Position numbers and translations under genes: made by a program | Source of the DNA: an uncultured Bacilli bacterium | Lineage (GTDB): Bacteria; Bacillota_I; Bacilli_A; RF39; UBA660 | Assembly: GCA_947630205.1 (NCBI GenBank) | Contig: CANRGW010000088.1 | Coordinates: forward strand, 1-5,345 | Direction: 5' to 3' | DNA length: 5,345 nucleotides | Part shown: positions 1 through 5,338 of the stretch, one piece after another | Numbering within the stretch: the first letter of the stretch is position 1 | Layout: every line of letters begins with the position of its first letter | Notes under the pieces: generated by a model | Told to the model about the DNA's origin: nothing | What the model saw: only the letters and a program-made list of their open reading frames with translations | Database searches by the model: none

Positions 1-109
1 TTTCTTTTCCTACCAATTTAGTCTTACATATTCTATTTAATACTATTTTCTGAAATTTAACTTTTCATTTGAGTTTTTTTTCAAATTAAGAAAAAAATAC
101 TAAAAAAAG

Positions 110-138
110 TAGATATTTTCCTAATATTTATTTATAAT
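110..138 (+). promoter_or_regulatory. Likely vegetative promoter of the nahK-like kinase
   Basis: A perfect TATAAT -10 box lies at 133-138. A TAGATA hexamer at 110-115, matching TTGACA at four of six positions, sits 17 bp upstream. Transcription would start near 145, about 20 nt before the ATG, leaving a short leader that contains only the ribosome binding site. Chance TATAAT matches are common in DNA this A/T-rich, but the spacing and position fit well. No operator-like palindrome overlaps it. Confidence 0.55.
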
Positions 139-165
139 TAAGATAGATAAGAAAGGAATAAGAAA

Positions 166-1299
166 ATGAACGAGAAAATTAAAAATATTGCTAAAGAATT
201 TAAATTCAAAGGTAATATAAAAGCAATTGAAGAAAATAACCAAGGAAATATTAATAAAAGTTATATTTTAACTTATGAAGATAATAATGATATTCATAAA
301 TATTTACTTCAAAAAATAAATTCTAATGTTTTTACAGAACCTTATTTAGTTATGAAAAACATTGAATTAGTTACTAACCATATAAAGAAAAAACTAAAGA
401 AAAATAATGATACTATTCATAAAACTTTAAATATAATTAAAACTGTTAATGATGAAAATTTATTTACATATATTAATTCAGAAGGAGAAAAAGAATACTA
501 TAGAGCATTTGATTACATTGATAATTGTTTTTCTTATGATAGTTTAAAAGATGCTGATAATTCAGAAGAACTTGCATATCAAGCAGGAAAAAGTTTTGGT
601 TTCTTTCAAAAATTATTAAGTGATTTTCCTATTAATTTACTTGGAGAAACAATTAAAGATTTTCATAATACTAAAAAAAGATTTAATGATTTACTTTTAA
701 GTATTGAAAATAAAGTTACAAATAGAGCACATGAAGTTCCAGAACAAATAGTTGATTTAATTTCTAAATTTAAAGAATGTGCTGTTATAGTAGAAGCCCT
801 TGGAAAAAATATTCCTTTAAGAGTAACCCATAATGATACTAAATTAAATAATATTTTAATGGATGAAAAAACGGGAATTGGAATTGCTATTATTGATCTT
901 GATACAGTAATGCCTGGTTCTATTCTTTTTGATTTAGGAGATGGTATTCGTTCAGCCTGTAGTAATGCTTTTGAAGATGAAACTGACCCTTCTAAAATAT
1001 TTTTAAATATTGATTTAACAAAAGCCTATCTAAAAGGTTATTTGGAAGAAATGAGTAATTATTTAACTAATTCAGAAATTGATAATCTAGGTTTATCAAT
1101 TAAAATTTTAACTTATGAATTAGCACTTCGGTTCTTAACTGATTATATAAATGGTGATACTTACTTTAAAATAAAATATAAAAATCATAATAAAGACCGT
1201 TTCTTAAATCAATATCTTTTATTAAAAGATATTGAAACAAAATTAGAAGAAATAAATGATTTCATATTAAAGACTGTTAAAGAATATAAAAAGGCTTAA
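166..1299 (+). CDS. nahK: N-acetylhexosamine 1-kinase-like sugar kinase (APH fold)
   Basis: This 377-residue cytoplasmic kinase resembles NahK, which uses ATP to phosphorylate GlcNAc or GalNAc at the anomeric carbon. NahK feeds host-glycan hexosamines (lacto-N-biose, galacto-N-biose) into UDP-sugar and glycolytic routes. Seen in the sequence: an N-lobe with the NQGNINKSY loop (25-33) and LLQKINSNVF (47-56); the family segment ETIKDFHNTKKRF (161-173); the catalytic loop THNDTKLNNILMD (221-233) with H222, the presumed catalytic base D224 and N229; and the metal-binding AIIDLDTVMPGS (241-252) with D244 and D246, followed by LFDLGDGIR. The length and these motifs match the bifidobacterial enzyme as I remember it. 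The ATG is preceded by GAAAGGA at 151-157, 8 nt away. The gene stands alone between its own promoter and terminator, with no phosphorylase or epimerase gene visible. Family membership is firm. The exact sugar is inferred, and another hexosamine or related sugar is possible. The protein contains no tryptophan. Confidence 0.87.
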   Translation: MNEKIKNIAKEFKFKGNIKAIEENNQGNINKSYILTYEDNNDIHKYLLQKINSNVFTEPYLVMKNIELVTNHIKKKLKKNNDTIHKTLNIIKTVNDENLFTYINSEGEKEYYRAFDYIDNCFSYDSLKDADNSEELAYQAGKSFGFFQKLLSDFPINLLGETIKDFHNTKKRFNDLLLSIENKVTNRAHEVPEQIVDLISKFKECAVIVEALGKNIPLRVTHNDTKLNNILMDEKTGIGIAIIDLDTVMPGSILFDLGDGIRSACSNAFEDETDPSKIFLNIDLTKAYLKGYLEEMSNYLTNSEIDNLGLSIKILTYELALRFLTDYINGDTYFKIKYKNHNKDRFLNQYLLLKDIETKLEEINDFILKTVKEYKKA

Positions 1300-1309
1300 C
1301 AGTTTTTTT
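1269..1309 (+). terminator. Intrinsic terminator overlapping the kinase stop codon
   Basis: ACTGTTAA (1273-1280) pairs perfectly with TTAACAGT (1296-1303) across a 15-nt loop. The seven-T run at 1303-1309 follows directly. Pairing can extend outward through a G-U and three A-U pairs (1269-1272 with 1304-1307). The descending arm contains the TAA stop at 1297-1299, so the hairpin is partly coding. It has only two G-C pairs, which is weak by general standards but plausible in a genome this A/T-rich. It would separate the kinase transcript from the downstream HTH gene. Confidence 0.6.
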
Positions 1310-1602
1310 ATTTTAGATAAAACTTTAAGTATTTCATAAAATTATTCAAAAATAAAAAACTACAAAAATTTAGAAAAGAAAAAAAGATAAAAAATATAAT
1401 TTTAAACTCAAAATAAATATTTAAAGACTCGTTCAATTATATTTAACATTTTTTTATTTTTTTAAAATTATTTAAATATGTGGACAAAAAGAAAAATATT
1501 TTACATTTATATAACGTAAAATAGCAAAGCATGATAACTAACGATAGCAATCGACATTATTACCATTCAAGAAATGTAAAAATTAAATTGGTGGTAAATA
1601 TA
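1300..1602. other. A/T-rich intergenic spacer without a recognisable gene
   Basis: About 300 bases separate the kinase from the double-HTH gene. The first 170 are almost pure A/T with many homopolymer runs and no convincing ORF, RNA gene or repeat. The last 120 are less extreme and hold a TGGACA hexamer at 1481-1486 (five of six matches to a -35), a TATAAC at 1510-1515 (five of six to a -10, but 23 bp away, so not a standard pair), an inverted repeat at 1497-1523 and the leader of the HTH gene. An open frame runs in phase from an ATG at 1531 into the HTH gene, but that ATG has no ribosome binding site and the 24 extra residues are not part of the HTH domain. Confidence 0.6.
1497..1523. promoter_or_regulatory. 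Inverted repeat, possible operator upstream of the double-HTH gene
   Basis: TATTTTAC (1497-1504) and GTAAAATA (1516-1523) form a perfect 8-bp inverted repeat with an 11-nt centre that contains TATAAC. A third related half-site, within AAATGTAAAA at 1572-1581, is the exact complement of TTTTACATTT at 1499-1508. Small Cro/C1-type proteins often bind such sites in their own promoter, so autoregulation is plausible. No T-run follows the hairpin, so it is not an intrinsic terminator. In DNA this A/T-rich, 8-bp repeats arise by chance, and the functional assignment is tentative. Confidence 0.3.
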
Positions 1603-2073
1603 ATGATAGATTTCACGAAATTAAAAGATATTAGAGAAGATAATGATCTTACTCAAGAAGATATGGCTAATATATTAAAGGTTAAGCGTTCAGCTTATTC
1701 GTTATGGGAACTTGGAATTAATGTTATTCCTTTAAAATATTTAATTGCTTTTGCCAATCATTTTAATTATAGTATTGATTATGTCTTAGGACTTAATAAT
1801 AATAAACAAAAAAATAACCTTTTAGAAAAATTAGATTTAAAGGTCTTAGGAGAAAATTTAAAACAATTAAGAATTAAAAATAATTTATCACAGGCTAATT
1901 TAGCTAAAATGTTAAATGTTAAACAGGCTTGTATTGCTAAATATGAAAATGCTAATATTTGTATTTCTATTTCTAATTTGTACAAATATTCAAAAAAATT
2001 TAAAGTTTCTATGAATAATTTATGTAGTAAAAGTGAAAAAGAAGAAAGTGTCTTAAAAAAAACTAATAACTAA
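1603..2073 (+). CDS. Tandem double Cro/C1-type (XRE) helix-turn-helix protein
   Basis: This is a 156-residue cytoplasmic DNA-binding protein consisting almost entirely of two HTH_3 (Cro/C1) domains. Domain 1 spans about residues 6-62 (LKDIRED, LTQEDMANIL, VKRSAYSLWELG, then FANHFNYSIDYVLGL). Domain 2 spans about 85-141 (LKQLRIKNNLSQANLAKML, VKQACIAKYENA, then YSKKFKVSMNNL). The two align without gaps at an offset of 79 residues, which suggests an internal duplication. A lysine/asparagine-rich linker (about 65-80) joins them, and a charged tail of about 15 residues follows. No sensor, metal or membrane segment is visible. I chose the ATG at 1603 because GGTGGT (1590-1595) lies 7 nt upstream and the HTH fold begins at once. 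The in-frame ATG at 1531 has no Shine-Dalgarno site. The protein may be a transcriptional regulator, perhaps of its own gene; its targets are unknown. Its end overlaps the convergent Crp/Fnr gene by 11 nt. Confidence 0.8.
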   Translation: MIDFTKLKDIREDNDLTQEDMANILKVKRSAYSLWELGINVIPLKYLIAFANHFNYSIDYVLGLNNNKQKNNLLEKLDLKVLGENLKQLRIKNNLSQANLAKMLNVKQACIAKYENANICISISNLYKYSKKFKVSMNNLCSKSEKEESVLKKTNN

Positions 2074-2102
2074 TTAAAGTAATATGCTTGCCATTAGTTT
2101 TT
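2055..2102. terminator. Bidirectional A/T hairpin at the convergent gene ends
   Basis: AAAAACTAAT (2058-2067) and ATTAGTTTTT (2093-2102) form a perfect 10-bp inverted repeat with a 25-nt loop. A second ACTAAT (2069-2074) allows an alternative tighter loop. Read on the minus strand, the hairpin ends in eight consecutive Ts (2062 down to 2055), which suits termination of the Crp/Fnr transcript. Read on the plus strand, only five Ts, all inside the stem, are available. The stem carries the stop codon of the Crp/Fnr gene (2063-2065), and the stop of the HTH gene (2071-2073) lies in the loop. There are only two G-C base pairs in the stem, so its strength is uncertain. Confidence 0.5.
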
Positions 2103-2698
2103 ATAAAACCTTCTTCTTTTAAATTTTTTATTTCACGCATCATAGCACTTCTATCAACAGATAAATAATCGGCTAAATCGGTATAAGTGAATGGTAAATA
2201 AAAGGATCTTCTAGGACTTTCACTTGCAAGAAATTCAAAATAAGAAAGTAGTTTATCTCGAATTGTTCTTTTAGAAAGTATTTCTAATCTTTCATTAAGG
2301 TCAACAATTTTCTGGGATAAAAGTTTTAAAACATTATCTGTTAAAGTACTATGATAACTACATCCTTTTTTACATCTTTTAATAATATGTTCATAGTCAA
2401 TGAATAAAACTTCACAATCACTTGTTGCTATAACAGAAATATCACTTCCTACTCTTGAAAAAACTTCTCCAAAAACAGAATTTTTTTCTAGTTTTTCAAT
2501 AATAGAACGATTACCATTATAATCATATCTTATAATATTAGCAGTACCACTTAAAATAATACCAACTGTTTTAACATTTATAATATTACTAATTATGGTT
2601 CTATCCTTTTTAAATAACATTTTTCGGGCTTCAAAACACTTTAACATTTTTAAAACATCGGTATTCTCTATACCTTCAAAAATTGACTTTACTTCCAC
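2063..2698 (-). CDS. Crp/Fnr-family transcriptional regulator, divergent from nrdDG
   Basis: This is a cytoplasmic one-component regulator of about 211 residues, normal length for the family. An N-terminal cNMP-binding-type beta roll (about 7-105 from the upstream GTG at 2705-2707) includes VGIILSGTANIIRYDYNGNRSIIEKL and SVFGEVFS. A dimerisation helix follows (about 120-150), then a winged HTH (about 168-214) with TDLADYLSVDRSAMMREIKNL. R186, S187 and R191 fall where Crp uses its base-contacting residues. Cysteines are C2, C24, C98, C112 and C116. C112, C116 and H119 make a CxxxCxxH motif just before the dimer helix. The signal is unknown; a redox, metal, haem or small-molecule input is possible. 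The cyclic-nucleotide pocket of Crp is not evident, nor is Fnr's N-terminal cysteine cluster. I prefer the GTG at 2696-2698 because AGAGG (minus strand, 2711-2707) sits 8 nt upstream. The alternative GTG at 2705-2707 overlaps that site. Its position next to nrdD and the shared operator suggest it controls nrdDG and itself. Confidence 0.88.
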   Translation of the reverse strand: MEVKSIFEGIENTDVLKMLKCFEARKMLFKKDRTIISNIINVKTVGIILSGTANIIRYDYNGNRSIIEKLEKNSVFGEVFSRVGSDISVIATSDCEVLFIDYEHIIKRCKKGCSYHSTLTDNVLKLLSQKIVDLNERLEILSKRTIRDKLLSYFEFLASESPRRSFYLPFTYTDLADYLSVDRSAMMREIKNLKEEGFIKTNGKHITLISY

Positions 2699-2706
2699 TT
2701 TACACA

Positions 2707-2711
2707 CCTCT
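2707..2711 (-). promoter_or_regulatory. Ribosome binding site that decides the Crp/Fnr start
   Basis: Read on the minus strand this is AGAGG. It lies 8 nt before the GTG at 2698-2696, an ideal distance. It shares its last base with the possible GTG at 2707-2705, which therefore could not be served by it. No ATG occurs in frame until residue 21, inside the domain. Confidence 0.6.
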
Positions 2712-2747
2712 TTTTCTTATTTTAAAACGACTTTATTCGACAATTTA

Positions 2748-2776
2748 ATTATATTTGTTTTTTGTTGCAAATGCAA
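2748..2776 (-). promoter_or_regulatory. Likely promoter of the Crp/Fnr gene
   Basis: Read on the minus strand, a perfect TATAAT lies at 2753-2748. A TTGCAT hexamer at 2776-2771 (first three bases of the -35 consensus) is 17 bp upstream. The predicted start is near 2741, giving a leader of about 43 nt. The -35 hexamer lies inside the palindrome at 2763-2778, whose centre falls at about -29.5 for this promoter. Protein bound there should block polymerase, which suggests negative autoregulation. Confidence 0.5.
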
Positions 2777-2778
2777 CA
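2763..2778. promoter_or_regulatory. Palindromic operator, probably bound by the Crp/Fnr regulator
   Basis: TGTTGCA-AA-TGCAACA is a perfect 7-bp inverted repeat with a 2-bp spacer, 16 bp in all. It is a G/C-containing island in otherwise A/T-rich DNA. The size and symmetry suit a Crp/Fnr dimer, although the half-site differs from the E. coli Fnr (TTGAT) and Crp (TGTGA) consensus. Its centre (2770.5) is at -41.5 relative to the start predicted for nrdD and about -29.5 for the regulator gene. An overlapping 8-bp palindrome, AACATGTT (2775-2782), extends toward nrdD. The palindrome is seen directly; the binding protein is inferred from its position. Confidence 0.65.
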
Positions 2779-2796
2779 TGTTTTTTATTTTTTGTT

Positions 2797-2805
2797 TGCT
2801 ATAAT
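2797..2805 (+). promoter_or_regulatory. Extended -10 promoter of nrdDG
   Basis: TGC followed by TATAAT (2800-2805) is a perfect extended -10 element, predicting transcription from about 2812, some 21 nt before the nrdD ATG. At the standard 17-bp spacing the -35 position holds CATGTT (2777-2782), a poor match to TTGACA. A strong -10 with a poor -35, next to a palindrome centred at -41.5, is typical of an activator-dependent class II promoter. Confidence 0.6.
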
Positions 2806-2832
2806 TTTTAGTATAAGAAAGGTAGTGTAGTT

Positions 2833-4959
2833 ATGAAAATAGTTAAAAGAGATGGTCGTATCGTTGACTATGATGCGGAAAAAATAAGGATTGCTATTAA
2901 AAAAGCCAATAATGATGTATCCGAAGAAGATATAGCAAGTGATAAAGAAATTGATAAAATTATTAAATATATAGAGAGTCTTAAAAAAAGAAGATTATTA
3001 GTTGAAGATGTTCAAGATATAATTGAAAAGAAATTGGTTGAATTAAATAAATATGAACTATCAAAAGCATATATGCTTTATCGTTATGAAAGAGAATTGA
3101 TTAGAAAAGCCAATACAACTGATGAGTCTATTTTAACTTTAATTAAAAATAGTAATAAAGAAGTTATGGAAGAAAATTCTAATAAAAATGCAATTGTCGC
3201 ATCAACACAAAGAGATTTAATTGCTGGTGAAGTTTCTAAAGATTTAACTAAAAGAATTTTACTTCCTGAAAAAATTAGTCAAGCCCATAATGACGGAGTA
3301 CTTCATTTTCACGATGCTGATTACTTTTTACAACCAATATTTAATTGCTGCTTAATCAATATTCAAGATATGCTTGATAATGGAACTGTAATGAATGGTA
3401 AATTAATTGAAACACCAAAAAGTTTTCAAGTTGCATGTACTGTTTTAACGCAAATTATTGCCGCAGTTGCCTCTTCTCAATATGGTGGACAATCTGTTAA
3501 TATTAAACATTTAGGTAAATATTTAAAGAAAAGTGAAGATAAATTTAGAGCAAATTTAACCAAAAAATATAAGGGTAAGATTACGAAAAAAGAAATTGAA
3601 GAATTAGTTCAAGATAGATTAAAAGAAGAACTTTCGGCTGGTGTTCAAACTATTCAATATCAAATTAATACTTTAATGACTACTAACGGACAATCACCTT
3701 TTGTTACAATTTTTATGTTCTTAGATAAAGATGATCCATATATTGATTATACAGCAATGATTATTGAAGAAATTTTAAATCAAAGATATCAAGGTATTAA
3801 AAATGAAAAAGGTGTTTATATAACTCCTGCTTTCCCTAAATTAATTTATGTTCTTGATGAAAATAATTGTTTAGAAGGTGGAAAATATGATTATTTGACT
3901 CATCTTGCTGTTAAATGTTCAAGTAAACGTTTATATCCTGATTATATAAGTGCTAAAAAGATGCGAGAGAATTATGAAGGAAATGTTTTCAGTCCTATGG
4001 GATGTAGAAGTTTCTTATCACCTTATAAAGATGAAAATGGCAATTATAAATTTGAAGGAAGATTTAATCAAGGTGTTGTAAGTATTAACTTACCTCAAAT
4101 TGCTATTCTTGCTGATAAAGATGAAAATAAATTCTTTGAACTATTAGATGAAAGACTTGATTTATGTTATGAGGCTTTAATGTGTAGACATCATGCTTTA
4201 CTTGGAACTTTATCTAATGTTTCCCCTGTTCATTGGCAATATGGAGCAATTGCGAGACTTGAAAAAGATGAACCAATTGATAAATTATTAAAAAATGGTT
4301 ATTCAACTATTTCTTTAGGTTATATTGGTGTTTATGAAATGACTAAATTAATGAAAGGTGTTTCGCATACAGACCCTGTTGGTAAAGAATTTGCTTTAAA
4401 AGTTATGAAAACATTAAGAGCAAGATGTGATAAATGGAAAAAAGAAACTGGTATTGGTTTTGGTTTATATGGTACACCTGCTGAGTCTCTTTGCTATCGT
4501 TTTGCAAGAATTGATAAAGAAAGATTTGGTAGCATTAAAGATGTAACAGATAAAGGATATTATACAAACTCTTATCATATTGACGTAAGAGAAGAAATTG
4601 ATGCTTTCTCTAAATTAAAATTTGAAAGTGAATTTCAAAATATTTCATCAGGTGGAGCAATTTCTTATGTAGAAATTCCTAATATGCAAAATAATCTTGA
4701 AGCCTTAGAAGATTTAGTTAAATTTATTTATAATAATATTCAATATGCTGAATTTAATACTAAGAGTGATTATTGCCATGTATGCGGATTTGATGGAGAA
4801 ATTATCATTAATGATAAATTAGAATGGGAATGTCCAAACTGTCATAATAAAGATAAAAATAAAATGAACGTTACTAGAAGAACTTGTGGTTACTTAGGAG
4901 AAAACTTCTGGAATGTTGGAAAGACAAAAGAAATAAAAGCAAGAGTTTTACATTTATAG
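2833..4959 (+). CDS. nrdD: Anaerobic (class III) ribonucleoside-triphosphate reductase
   Basis: NrdD reduces ribonucleoside triphosphates to dNTPs through glycyl-radical chemistry, in the cytoplasm and only without oxygen. The frame is complete at 708 residues, normal for the family. A single N-terminal ATP-cone (about 1-95) begins KRDGRIVDYDAEKIRIAIKKA and should provide allosteric activity control by ATP/dATP. The catalytic barrel follows: HFHDADYF, FNCCLIN (C172/C173), QSPFVTIF, PMGCRSFLSPY with the presumed thiyl-radical C391, NQGVVSINLP, LYGTPAESLCYRF and TNSYHIDVREE. A zinc site is formed by two CxxC pairs (C648/C651 and C667/C670). The C-terminal radical loop RTCGYLG carries G686, the residue activated by NrdG, and the protein ends ARVLHL. 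The ATG follows GAAAGG (2817-2822) at 10 nt. nrdG starts 7 nt after the stop, so the two form an operon. The reductant (formate or a thiol system) cannot be decided from this sequence alone. All features expected for activity are present. Confidence 0.98.
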   Translation: MKIVKRDGRIVDYDAEKIRIAIKKANNDVSEEDIASDKEIDKIIKYIESLKKRRLLVEDVQDIIEKKLVELNKYELSKAYMLYRYERELIRKANTTDESILTLIKNSNKEVMEENSNKNAIVASTQRDLIAGEVSKDLTKRILLPEKISQAHNDGVLHFHDADYFLQPIFNCCLINIQDMLDNGTVMNGKLIETPKSFQVACTVLTQIIAAVASSQYGGQSVNIKHLGKYLKKSEDKFRANLTKKYKGKITKKEIEELVQDRLKEELSAGVQTIQYQINTLMTTNGQSPFVTIFMFLDKDDPYIDYTAMIIEEILNQRYQGIKNEKGVYITPAFPKLIYVLDENNCLEGGKYDYLTHLAVKCSSKRLYPDYISAKKMRENYEGNVFSPMGCRSFLSPYKDENGNYKFEGRFNQGVVSINLPQIAILADKDENKFFELLDERLDLCYEALMCRHHALLGTLSNVSPVHWQYGAIARLEKDEPIDKLLKNGYSTISLGYIGVYEMTKLMKGVSHTDPVGKEFALKVMKTLRARCDKWKKETGIGFGLYGTPAESLCYRFARIDKERFGSIKDVTDKGYYTNSYHIDVREEIDAFSKLKFESEFQNISSGGAISYVEIPNMQNNLEALEDLVKFIYNNIQYAEFNTKSDYCHVCGFDGEIIINDKLEWECPNCHNKDKNKMNVTRRTCGYLGENFWNVGKTKEIKARVLHL

Positions 4960-4966
4960 GTGATTT

Positions 4967-5338
4967 ATGAAATATGCAAAAATAAAAAAACATGATGTTG
5001 CTAATGGACCAGGAGTTCGAGTTAGTATCTTCGTTTCTGGATGTCATCATCATTGTAAAGGTTGTTTTAACGAAGAGGCTTGGGACTTCAATTATGGAAA
5101 AGTTTTTACCGATAAAACCATTGATGAAATAATTGAGGCTCTAAAACCCGAATATATAACCGGATTATCATTACTAGGAGGGGAACCTTTTGAACTAGTT
5201 AATCAACAAGGTTTACTTCCATTATTAAAAAAAGTTCGTGAAGTTTATAAAGATACAAAGACTATTTGGTCATATTCTGGATTTTTATATGAAGAATTAA
5301 TGGCAAAAATCACTCTTAGATTAAATTCAGCATATTGA
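4967..5338 (+). CDS. nrdG: Anaerobic RNR activating protein, radical SAM; frame ends early
   Basis: NrdG uses a [4Fe-4S] cluster and S-adenosylmethionine to create the glycyl radical on G686 of NrdD. Its N-terminal two thirds are typical: NGPGVRVSIFVSGC, the cluster motif C26-x3-C30-x2-C33 (CHHHCKGC), W39, the SAM-binding GGEPF (71-75) and IWSYSGFLYEEL (100-111). The frame then stops at residue 123, whereas family members have about 150-180 residues and continue with a DVLVDG-type strand and a GS-NQR-type end. The last ten residues look unlike the family. One frame over, positions 5325-5345 read IQHIEYY, which resembles the normal lead-in to DVLVDG. A one-base excess near 5322-5335 (for instance in AAA at 5323-5325) would explain this. 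The ATG at 4967 follows AGGTGA (4958-4963), which overlaps the nrdD stop, so translation is probably coupled. The true 3' end lies outside the window. A sequencing or assembly error is more likely than a real mutation, because the partner NrdD is intact. Confidence 0.92.
   Translation: MKYAKIKKHDVANGPGVRVSIFVSGCHHHCKGCFNEEAWDFNYGKVFTDKTIDEIIEALKPEYITGLSLLGGEPFELVNQQGLLPLLKKVREVYKDTKTIWSYSGFLYEELMAKITLRLNSAY

Noticed and set aside
67..86. ATTTGA / TCAAAT inverted repeat with a T-rich loop upstream of the kinase, as a terminator
   Set aside because: The 6-bp stem is followed by an A-rich stretch rather than a T-run on the plus strand, and by mixed sequence on the minus strand. It lies upstream of the promoter elements and is within what chance produces at this base composition.
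1531..1602. N-terminal extension of the double-HTH protein from the ATG at 1531
   Set aside because: There is no Shine-Dalgarno site before 1531, the 24 residues are not part of the HTH fold, and the ATG at 1603 has a reasonable ribosome binding site and begins directly at the domain.
1779..1985. Minus-strand 68-codon open frame inside the double-HTH gene
   Set aside because: It is a shadow of the plus-strand gene. It is rich in Leu, Phe and Lys from reversed A/T-rich codons and has no recognisable domain.
2728..2741. CGAC repeated ten bases apart (CGACTTTATTCGAC) in the regulator leader, considered as a second operator
   Set aside because: It is a short 4-bp direct repeat without dyad symmetry and does not resemble the 2763-2778 palindrome.
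2595..2804. Plus-strand 69-codon open frame antisense to the Crp/Fnr start and across the divergent promoters
   Set aside because: It has no ribosome binding site, a Phe/Ser/Ile-rich composition typical of antisense frames, and it runs through the palindrome and both promoters.
4957..4969. nrdD and nrdG as a fused or frameshifted single gene
   Set aside because: NrdD ends with the normal family C-terminus (ARVLHL) and NrdG has its own Shine-Dalgarno site and ATG 7 nt later, so these are two ordinary tightly coupled genes.
5336..5338. TGA at the end of nrdG read as tryptophan (mycoplasma-type code) as the cause of the short protein
   Set aside because: All seven tryptophans in the window (one in the HTH protein, four in NrdD, two in NrdG) are TGG and no other in-frame TGA occurs. 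A low-G+C genome using TGA for Trp would use it often. Reading through also gives AYWIL, which fits the family worse than the next frame's IQHIEYY.
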